NCBI GenBank assembly: GCA_002342165.1
Contig: DDPM01000154.1
Location: 1-10,937 of the forward strand
Reading direction: 5' to 3'
Length of the DNA: 10,937 bases
From: Hylemonella sp. UBA2468
Lineage (GTDB): Bacteria; Pseudomonadota; Gammaproteobacteria; Burkholderiales; Burkholderiaceae_C
The position numbers and the translations under genes were made by a program. Numbering within the stretch: the first letter of the stretch is position 1; each line of letters begins with the position of its first letter. The notes beneath the pieces were generated by a model, which ran no database searches, was not told where the DNA came from, and saw nothing but the letters and a program-made list of their open reading frames with translations. Of this stretch, positions 1-6,147 are shown piece by piece.

Positions 1-2930
1 GAGCCCAGTTCTTCCATTTGTTGAATGGCGTCCAACCGCTGTTGTGCCTGTTTGGTCAAGGCTTCAATATCGGGCACCATGAGATAAGCATAGGCTTGAT
101 GGTGGCTGCGTCCCACTCGTCCCCGTAGTTGGTGCAGTTGGGCCAGACCAAACTTATCAGCACGGGCAATCACGATGGTGTTGGCGGTGGGCACGTCAAT
201 GCCAGTCTCAATGATGGTGGAACACAGTAGAAGGTTGTAGCGTTGGGCCACAAAGTCACGCATCACGGCTTCCAGCTGACGTTCAGGCATTTGCCCATGG
301 GCAATGGCGATGCGTGCCTCGGGCAATATTTCTTCTAGCTTGGCGCGGCGGTTTTCAATGGTTTCAACCTCGTTGTGCAAAAAGTACACCTGCCCGCCGC
401 GTTTGAGTTCGCGCAGCACGGCTTCGCGAATCACACCTTGCCCCTCGGTCCGCACAAAGGTTTTGATGGCCAAGCGCCGCTGCGGGGCTGTGGCAATGAC
501 GCTTAAATCGCGTAACCCTTCCAGAGCCATGCCTAAGGTGCGTGGTATCGGTGTGGCGGTGAGGGTCAGCACGTCTACCTCTGCTCGCAAGGCTTTCATG
601 GCCTCTTTGTGGCGCACGCCAAAGCGGTGTTCCTCGTCAATGATGAGGAGCCCCAGGTTTTTGAAATGGGTGTCTGGACTGAGCAGTTTGTGCGTGCCCA
701 CCACAATGTCCACTGTACCGTCGGCAATCCCTTTTAGGGCGGCGTTGATTTCTTTCGTGGACCTAAAGCGGCTCATTTCAGCCACCTTGACGGGCCATTT
801 GCTAAACCTGTCCACTAGCGTTTGGTAATGCTGCTCGGCCAGTAAAGTGGTTGGGGCTAAAAGCGCCACTTGTCGGCCACCGGTGACCGCTACAAACGTG
901 GCCCGCAAGGCCACTTCGGTCTTGCCAAACCCCACATCGCCGCAAACCAGCCGGTCCATGGGCTGAGGGGAAATCATGTCCTGAATGACCATGTGAATGG
1001 CGGCGCGTTGGTCGGGGGTTTCTTCAAAACCAAAGTCGTTGGCAAACACCTCGTAGTCTTTGGCTGAAAACCTGAAGGCATGGCCTTCGCGTGCAGCGCG
1101 GCGTGCGTATATGTTGAGCAGTTCAGCGGCTGCGTCTCGAATTTGCTCGGCAGCGCGCCGTTTGGCTTTTTCCCACTGGCCTGAACCCAAACGGTGCAGT
1201 GGCGCTTCATCGGCACTTACCCCCGTATAGCGGCTTATGAGCTGGAGTTGACTGACAGGTACGTACAACACAGCTTGGTCCGCGTACTCCAGGTGCAAAA
1301 ACTCTTCAAGTGCTGGGCTTCCGTCGGACTGGATTTGCCCCAAGTTCATATTGACCAGTCCCCGGTAACGGCCAATGCCGTGCGCGGAATGCACCACGGG
1401 GTCGCCCAGTTGGAGTTCGCTGAGGTCTTTGATCAGCGCTTCGACGTCGCTGACCTGCTCTTGCTTCTTGCGTCGGCGTGCGGTGGGACCAGTGGCAAAA
1501 AGCTCGGTTTCTGTGACCAAATCCAGACCCGCGTCGGACCAGCCAAAGCCGCTGCTCAGTGCCGCCGTGGCTATGCCCACGCGCTCGGAGCTGGTTTGAA
1601 AGTCTTCTAGTGATTCAAAAGTCGACACGTTTATCTGGCTGGCTCGCAAAAAATCGAGCAGGCTTTCACGCCGTCCATCACTTTCAGCCAACAGCAAAAC
1701 CCGATGCGGGGTTTGGCTGATATGGGCTTTAAGTGCTGCCAGTGGGTCTTCGGCGCCGCGCACCACAGCCAAGTCGTTCAGGGCGTCAAATTGCTCCCAC
1801 TCTTTGCTTTCGGGCGTGGGTTCACGCAGAACCAGTTGGGCGTGTGCGTGGGTGTGGATGAAAAACTGTTCTTCTGTCAAAAACAAGGACTCAGGAGGCA
1901 GAGCCGGGCGTTCCGGGTCGCCCTGCGCAAGACGAAAACGGTCTCGTGCATCTTGCCAAAATCTTTGAAAAGCAGGCTCCAGGTTGCCATGCAGTGCCAG
2001 CGTGGCTGAGGGCAAATAATCAAATACCGTAGCGGTGTTTTCAAAAAACAAGGGCAAGTAGTACTCAATACCAGCTGTGGCCACCCCATTGCCAATGTCT
2101 TTGTAAATGCGCCTCTTTGTAGGGTCGCCTTCCAGCAATTCGCGCCAGCGGCGGCGAAACAGCGCTCGCGCCCCATCATCCATGGGGAATTCGCGACCGG
2201 GCAAAAGCCGGATTTCGGGCACTGGGTACAAACTGCGCTGGCTGTCGGGGTCAAAGGTTCGGATGGAGTCGATTTCGTTATCAAACAAGTCCACTCGATA
2301 GGGCACCAAAGAGCCCATAGGGAACAAATCAATCAGGCCTCCGCGCACGGCATATTCGCCCGGGCTCACCACTTGGGTCACGTGCTGGTAACCCGCCAGC
2401 GTCAGTTGCGCCTTAAGCTGCGCCTCGTCTAACTTTTGCTTGACCTTGAATTCGAAGGTGTAGCCCGCTAAAAAACTGGGCGGGGCCAGTCGGTAAAGCG
2501 CGGTGGTGGCGGGAATCAGCACCACATCGGTGCTGGTGGGCTGGGCGGCACTGGCGTGCACAGGTGTGGTGGAAACTGCGGACGCAGCGGGTGTGGATGC
2601 TGCTGGGGGCTTGGAAGCTGCTTGTTTGTTGTGGTTGTATAAGCGCCACAATGTGGCCAGCCGTTCGCTGATAAGGTCTTGGTGCGGCGAAAACGTGTCG
2701 TAGGGCAGCGTTTCCCAGTCCGGAAACATGGCGTAACTGAGGTCGGGCGCAAAAAACGCCATTTCATCCATGAGGCGCTGGGCATCTGTGGCATCGGCTG
2801 TCACGATCGCCAGCAGCTGGCCTGAGGTTTTTTCACGTTGGCCTAGGCGTGCCAAAACCAGCGCATCTGCTGATCCAATAGGGCGTGTGAGGCTAAAGCG
2901 CTTGCCGGTGAGAAGTTTGGGAAGATCCAT
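1..2930 (-). CDS. mfd: Transcription-repair coupling factor Mfd, C-terminus cut by window edge
   Basis: Mfd is an ATP-dependent DNA translocase that removes RNA polymerase stalled at lesions and recruits UvrA to start nucleotide excision repair. The reading frame is open from ATG at 2930 to base 1, giving 976 codons plus 2 bases. Family members are about 1150 residues, so roughly 170-190 C-terminal residues (end of the helicase lobe and the UvrA-masking domain D7) lie outside. Visible in order: UvrB-like N-terminal module (residues about 1-340, with WETLPYDTFSPHQD and EYAVRGGLIDLFPMG); RNA polymerase interaction domain from about 505 (LGDPVVHSAHGIGRYRG); RecG-like motor with Walker A GDVGFGKTE (Lys670), DEEH box at 765-768 and the TLTATPIPRTL motif near 790; second motor lobe with QLRGRVGRS. 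The start is the first in-frame ATG after a stop at 2984; no clear Shine-Dalgarno precedes it. An Ala/Ser/Pro/Thr-rich insert lies at residues about 98-135. Identification is secure. Confidence 0.97.
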   Translation of the reverse strand, partial: MDLPKLLTGKRFSLTRPIGSADALVLARLGQREKTSGQLLAIVTADATDAQRLMDEMAFFAPDLSYAMFPDWETLPYDTFSPHQDLISERLATLWRLYNHNKQAASKPPAASTPAASAVSTTPVHASAAQPTSTDVVLIPATTALYRLAPPSFLAGYTFEFKVKQKLDEAQLKAQLTLAGYQHVTQVVSPGEYAVRGGLIDLFPMGSLVPYRVDLFDNEIDSIRTFDPDSQRSLYPVPEIRLLPGREFPMDDGARALFRRRWRELLEGDPTKRRIYKDIGNGVATAGIEYYLPLFFENTATVFDYLPSATLALHGNLEPAFQRFWQDARDRFRLAQGDPERPALPPESLFLTEEQFFIHTHAHAQLVLREPTPESKEWEQFDALNDLAVVRGAEDPLAALKAHISQTPHRVLLLAESDGRRESLLDFLRASQINVSTFESLEDFQTSSERVGIATAALSSGFGWSDAGLDLVTETELFATGPTARRRKKQEQVSDVEALIKDLSELQLGDPVVHSAHGIGRYRGLVNMNLGQIQSDGSPALEEFLHLEYADQAVLYVPVSQLQLISRYTGVSADEAPLHRLGSGQWEKAKRRAAEQIRDAAAELLNIYARRAAREGHAFRFSAKDYEVFANDFGFEETPDQRAAIHMVIQDMISPQPMDRLVCGDVGFGKTEVALRATFVAVTGGRQVALLAPTTLLAEQHYQTLVDRFSKWPVKVAEMSRFRSTKEINAALKGIADGTVDIVVGTHKLLSPDTHFKNLGLLIIDEEHRFGVRHKEAMKALRAEVDVLTLTATPIPRTLGMALEGLRDLSVIATAPQRRLAIKTFVRTEGQGVIREAVLRELKRGGQVYFLHNEVETIENRRAKLEEILPEARIAIAHGQMPERQLEAVMRDFVAQRYNLLLCSTIIETGIDVPTANTIVIARADKFGLAQLHQLRGRVGRSHHQAYAYLMVPDIEALTKQAQQRLDAIQQMEELG

Positions 2931-2988
2931 GCGCAGGCATCGGGAGACGATGCAGAAGAGGGAGCTGAATTCTAGTTGCGCTTAAGAT

Positions 2989-3006
2989 CTAGAAACCCAT
3001 TTCTAG
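2989..3006. repeat. 7-bp perfect inverted repeat in the mfd/ispDF divergent gap
   Basis: CTAGAAA (2989-2995) and TTTCTAG (3000-3006) are exact reverse complements around a 4-base loop, CCCA. A further TTCTAGTT copy sits at 2970-2977, identical to 3001-3008, so the half-site TTCTAG occurs three times in 37 bp (two direct, one inverted). This could be an operator for a dimeric regulator of either divergent gene or a small hairpin. No known regulator consensus is recognised. Confidence 0.35.
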
Positions 3007-3016
3007 TTCATGAACT
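3005..3016. repeat. 12-bp perfect palindrome just upstream of ispDF
   Basis: AGTTCATGAACT reads identically on both strands. It lies 18 bp before the TTG start of ispDF and overlaps the right arm of the neighbouring inverted repeat by two bases. The location fits an operator or promoter-proximal site, but perfect 12-mers of this kind are expected a few times per 10 kb by chance, so function is only a possibility. Confidence 0.35.
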
Positions 3017-3034
3017 TCAATTTGTGAAACTCCA

Positions 3035-4321
3035 TTGAGCACTTTTGCTTCACCCGCCATAGCGACCGACTCCAAAGTTAGCGCCCCAACTCCTTGTGCC
3101 CCCAAGTTTTGGGCTTTGATTCCTTGTGCAGGTTCTGGCAGTCGGGCCCTCACCCAAGGACCCAAGCAATACACCATGTTGGTGGGCAAGCCCCTGGTCG
3201 TGCACACCCTCGAAGCTTTTGCGAAGGTAGACAGCATTCAACACGCCCTTTTGGTAGTTTCGCCTCAGGATGATTTTTTTACCCGTCAGCCTCAATGGTT
3301 GATCCAAAAGGCAGAGCCCAGTTGGAGCCTGGCTGCTTGTGGTGGCGCCACGCGTGCCCAATCCGTGCGAAATGGCTTGCATGCCCTGGCAGCCCTTGGC
3401 GCTCAATCCCATGATTGGGTGCTGGTGCACGATGCGGCTCGCTGTCTGATCACCCCTGAATTGATCGAGCGCTTGATGCTGGCTTGTGTCACAGACCCTG
3501 TTGGTGGCTTATTGGCCTTGCCTTTGCCTGACACGCTTAAGCAGGCGACATTGGACCGATATGCCGATAATGGCGATGGGAAAGTCCATGTTGACAAAAC
3601 CATGGACCGTGATGGAAAGTGGTTGGCCCAAACTCCCCAAATGTTCCGTCTGGGCGACCTTTTGGGTGCCTTAGATTCCCACCATTTGACCGTCACAGAC
3701 GAAGCCAGTGCCATGGAACTCGCGGGCCACAACCCCAAACTGGTAGCGTCCAGCATGCAAAACTTCAAAGTGACCTACCCAGAAGACTTTGCCTTGGCAG
3801 AAAGCGTGTTGCTGGCGCGCTTGAAAAGCAAGGCTGATGCCGCCCCGAGTTTTCGCCTAGGCGAAGGCTGGGATGTCCACCAACTGGTCGAAGGCCGACC
3901 TTTGATCTTGGGGGGTGTTCCTATTCCCCATACCAAGGGTTTGCTGGGCCATTCAGACGCAGACGTTTTGCTGCATGCCATCACCGATGCTTTATTGGGA
4001 GCCGCGGGCTTGGGTGACATAGGGAGGCATTTTCCAGACACCGATGCGAGTTTCAAGGGGGCAGATTCCGCCCAATTGCTGACCCAAGCCTATGCTTTGG
4101 TCCAACAGCAAGGTTGGCACATTGGCAATATTGACGCTACGGTGGTGGCTCAGGCTCCCAAACTGGCCCCCCACATGAATGCCATGCGCCAACGCATCGC
4201 CCAAATTTTGAGCATTGAGGCGCGTCAGGTAAACGTGAAGGCCAAAACTGCTGAAAAGTTGGGCCCAGTGGGCGAAGGTCTCAGTATGGAAGCCCGTGCC
4301 GTGGTGCTGATTTACTGTTGA
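3035..4321 (+). CDS. ispDF: Bifunctional MEP-pathway enzyme: IspD cytidylyltransferase fused to IspF cyclase
   Basis: The N-terminal part (residues about 25-265) is IspD, which joins CTP and 2-C-methyl-D-erythritol 4-phosphate to form CDP-ME. It shows the nucleotide-binding start [19 protein letters not shown], the signature [11 protein letters not shown], and [10 protein letters not shown]. The C-terminal part (273-428) is a full-length IspF, which makes the 2,4-cyclodiphosphate: GEGWDVH with metal ligands Asp280 and His282, [24 protein letters not shown], and [22 protein letters not shown]. The two halves are joined in frame by only a few residues (KSKADAAPS), with no stop and no in-frame ATG between them. 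In this lineage the two are usually separate adjacent genes. The start is TTG at 3035: an in-frame stop lies at 3011-3013 and the first in-frame ATG (residue 49) is already inside the IspD fold. There is no strong Shine-Dalgarno. The adjacent divergent mfd is the usual neighbour in Burkholderiales. IspE, which acts between the two steps, is not here. Confidence 0.95.
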   Translation: MSTFASPAIATDSKVSAPTPCAPKFWALIPCAGSGSRALTQGPKQYTMLVGKPLVVHTLEAFAKVDSIQHALLVVSPQDDFFTRQPQWLIQKAEPSWSLAACGGATRAQSVRNGLHALAALGAQSHDWVLVHDAARCLITPELIERLMLACVTDPVGGLLALPLPDTLKQATLDRYADNGDGKVHVDKTMDRDGKWLAQTPQMFRLGDLLGALDSHHLTVTDEASAMELAGHNPKLVASSMQNFKVTYPEDFALAESVLLARLKSKADAAPSFRLGEGWDVHQLVEGRPLILGGVPIPHTKGLLGHSDADVLLHAITDALLGAAGLGDIGRHFPDTDASFKGADSAQLLTQAYALVQQQGWHIGNIDATVVAQAPKLAPHMNAMRQRIAQILSIEARQVNVKAKTAEKLGPVGEGLSMEARAVVLIYC

Positions 4322-4336
4322 CGGCTTACTGAGCCG
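4322..4336. terminator. Small GC hairpin at the convergent ispDF/bdhA junction
   Basis: CGGCT (4322-4326) pairs with AGCCG (4332-4336) around a 5-base loop, spanning the 4-bp gap and the bdhA stop codon. It is the only hairpin I see where both convergent transcripts should end. There is no U-tract on either side, so it does not meet the criteria for an intrinsic terminator and is a weak call. Confidence 0.2.
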
Positions 4337-5120
4337 CCCAGCCACCGTCCATATTCCAAGCTACGCCGCGTATGTTTTGTCCTGCGGCAGAACAGAAAAA
4401 CACGGCCAAATCGCCCAACTCCTCGGGCGTAGTGAACTGCAAAGAAGGTTCTTTTTCACCTAGAAGTTGACGTGTGGCTTCTTCATTGGAAATGCCTAGA
4501 GCGGCGGCTTTGGCATCCACCTGCTTCTGCACCAAGGGGGTCAGTACCCAGCCCGGGCAAATGGCGTTGCAGGTAATGCCGGTGGTGGCGGTTTCCAGTG
4601 CGGTGACTTTCGTTAGGCCTACCAATCCGTGTTTGGCCGCCACGTAAGCGGCTTTTTCAGCTGAAGCTACCAAGCCATGCACGCTGGCAATGTTGATGAT
4701 GCGCCCCCATCCCTTGCCTTCATCTGCCGCGCGCATGGCTGGGATGGCCAAACGGATGGAATGAAACGCGCTACTTAGGTTAATGGCCAAAATGGCGTCC
4801 CATTTTTCTGGAGGAAAGTCTTCCACCCTGGCTACGTGCTGAATGCCCGCGTTGTTCACCAAAATATCCACCCGCCCGAATCTGGCGGCGGCAAATTGCA
4901 TCATGGCCTCAATTTCGCGAGGCTGGCTCATATCAGCGCCGTGGTAGGCCACTTGAACCCCCAAAGACTGGATATCGGCCAGCGGGGTTTGATGGTCACC
5001 AAAGCCGTTGAGGACGATATTGGCACCTTGTTTGGCCAATTGTTTGGCAATTCCTAAGCCAATTCCGCTGGTGGAGCCTGTGACCAAGGCGGTTTTTCCG
5101 GTGAGCATGGCGTTGTGCAC
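4326..5120 (-). CDS. bdhA: D-3-hydroxybutyrate dehydrogenase (SDR family)
   Basis: BdhA is a cytosolic NAD-dependent enzyme that interconverts (R)-3-hydroxybutyrate and acetoacetate, the entry of depolymerised polyhydroxybutyrate into central metabolism. The 264-residue protein has the classical short-chain dehydrogenase layout: TGSTSGIG (14-21) for NAD, NNAG (89-92), catalytic Asn114, Ser146, Tyr159 and Lys163 (YVAAK). Residues typical of the hydroxybutyrate subgroup are also present: Gln94, SVHG with His148, Lys156, the CPGWVLTPLV segment, and MDGGW near the C-terminus. The start is GTG at 5120, because AGGAG (on the minus strand, bases 5132-5128) lies 7 bases before it; the ATG four codons later would be too far from that site. 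It converges on ispDF with a 4-bp gap and diverges from the hydrolase across 40 bp. A GATAAT hexamer at 5176-5171 inside the hydrolase gene might be a -10 box, but no good -35 accompanies it. The general SDR assignment is certain; the substrate assignment is strong. Confidence 0.93.
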   Translation of the reverse strand: MHNAMLTGKTALVTGSTSGIGLGIAKQLAKQGANIVLNGFGDHQTPLADIQSLGVQVAYHGADMSQPREIEAMMQFAAARFGRVDILVNNAGIQHVARVEDFPPEKWDAILAINLSSAFHSIRLAIPAMRAADEGKGWGRIINIASVHGLVASAEKAAYVAAKHGLVGLTKVTALETATTGITCNAICPGWVLTPLVQKQVDAKAAALGISNEEATRQLLGEKEPSLQFTTPEELGDLAVFFCSAAGQNIRGVAWNMDGGWAAQ

Positions 5121-5127
5121 TTATTTT

Positions 5128-5132
5128 CTCCT
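5128..5132 (-). promoter_or_regulatory. Shine-Dalgarno of bdhA that fixes its GTG start
   Basis: On the minus strand the motif AGGAG is followed by AAAATAA and then GTG. The 7-base spacing favours GTG at 5120 over the in-frame ATG 12 bases downstream. Confidence 0.75.
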
Positions 5133-5160
5133 GCGTTTGGTTCTTGAAGGTTGAATTACG

Positions 5161-6147
5161 ATGCAGTTTCATTATCACTGTCTGCCGTTTCTGTTCATGC
5201 TTCAACCCACACTCCACCACATCAACTGCCCTGATGCCAGCAGCCCCAATGGGCAACACCGAATGGCATATTGGCAGTGGGGCGACCCCTTTGCCCGTCA
5301 TGTGGTGATCTGTGTGCATGGCCTGTCCCGTCAGGGGCGGGACTTTGATGTCTTGGCTCGCACCTTGTTGGAGTGTGCCGCAGACCCTGTACGCGTGATT
5401 TGCCCAGATGTGGCGGGTCGGGGCTACAGTGAATGGCTGAGCGACCCCATGCTCTATCAGGTGCCAACCTATGCGGCAGACATGTTGGAATTGCTGCGCA
5501 CGCTGCAGCCCCAAACCGTGGATTGGGTGGGCACCAGTATGGGGGGGCTGATTGGTATGGCCGTTGCCGGTTCGTTGGGGGCCTTACAACCCCACATGGA
5601 ACAAGCCCAAGCGAATGGCCATATGAATGACATGAACTTCAAGCTCCAACATGTAGTGCTCAACGATGTGGGACCCGTCTTGCAGTGGCAGGCTTTGAAG
5701 CGCATTGGAAGCTATTTGGGCAAGCCAGTGCGTTTTGCAACTGTGGAGCAGGGGGCAGATGCGCTTGGGCATATTTCAAAAGGGTTTGGCCCGCATACGC
5801 CTGAACAATGGCTGGCTTTATCGCGGCCCATGCTGCGCCCAGATGGCGAGGGCGGCTTCAAAATGCACTACGACCCGAACATTGCCTTACCTTTTGCGGC
5901 CATGACCCCAGAATCGACTGTTGCGGGAGAGGCCATTTTGTGGAAATTGTTTGACGCCATTCAAGCGCCTACCTTGTTAATGAGAGGAATGGATTCCGAC
6001 TTGCTTTCGCTAGAGACTGCCCAAGATATGACACGCCGAGGTCCTCGGGCCAAGTTGGTGCAGTTTGAAGGCGTAGGCCATGCGCCCACACTGATGGCTC
6101 TGGATCAACTGGAGGCGGTGATTCAGTTTTTGGCAACAGGTGCCTGA
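5161..6147 (+). CDS. Alpha/beta-hydrolase of unknown substrate
   Basis: A 328-residue alpha/beta-hydrolase fold protein. The family shows a Ser-Asp-His triad, here most likely Ser126 in GTSMGG, Asp278 or Asp280 in RGMDSDLLS, and His307 in EGVGHAP. An HGLSRQGRDFD segment after the second core strand fits the oxyanion region. There is no convincing signal peptide, so it is probably cytosolic. The start is uncertain: ATG 5161 has GAAGG ten bases upstream, but the second ATG (5197, MLQPTLHHI) matches where I expect homologues to begin. A Gln/His/Met/Asn-rich stretch at about 140-162, after the nucleophile helix, looks like an insertion. The gene diverges from bdhA and its end overlaps the putative relA start by 8 bp, suggesting co-transcription with relA. 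The substrate cannot be inferred from motifs. A role on hydroxybutyrate esters or oligomers is suggested only by the neighbour. Confidence 0.88.
   Translation: MQFHYHCLPFLFMLQPTLHHINCPDASSPNGQHRMAYWQWGDPFARHVVICVHGLSRQGRDFDVLARTLLECAADPVRVICPDVAGRGYSEWLSDPMLYQVPTYAADMLELLRTLQPQTVDWVGTSMGGLIGMAVAGSLGALQPHMEQAQANGHMNDMNFKLQHVVLNDVGPVLQWQALKRIGSYLGKPVRFATVEQGADALGHISKGFGPHTPEQWLALSRPMLRPDGEGGFKMHYDPNIALPFAAMTPESTVAGEAILWKLFDAIQAPTLLMRGMDSDLLSLETAQDMTRRGPRAKLVQFEGVGHAPTLMALDQLEAVIQFLATGA

Noticed and set aside
974..1216. Long open frames on both strands within the mfd region, such as 1194-1610 plus
   Set aside because: They are out-of-frame shadows of mfd, which reads continuously on the minus strand with family motifs throughout.
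2967..2993. GAATTC, CTTAAG, AGATCT and TCTAGA crowded in 27 bp, resembling a cloning polylinker
   Set aside because: Both flanks are native and form the usual mfd/ispD neighbourhood, and no vector sequence adjoins; AT-rich intergenic DNA yields such overlapping six-mers by chance.
3010..3027. Five-codon micro-ORF (ATG AAC TTC AAT TTG TGA) just before ispDF, a possible leader peptide
   Set aside because: No ribosome site and no regulatory codon run or attenuator hairpin; it mostly reflects the palindrome containing CATG.
3837..3860. Separate ispF start at ATG 3837
   Set aside because: That ATG is out of frame with IspF and hits a stop after seven codons (TAG at 3858); the IspF frame is continuous with IspD.
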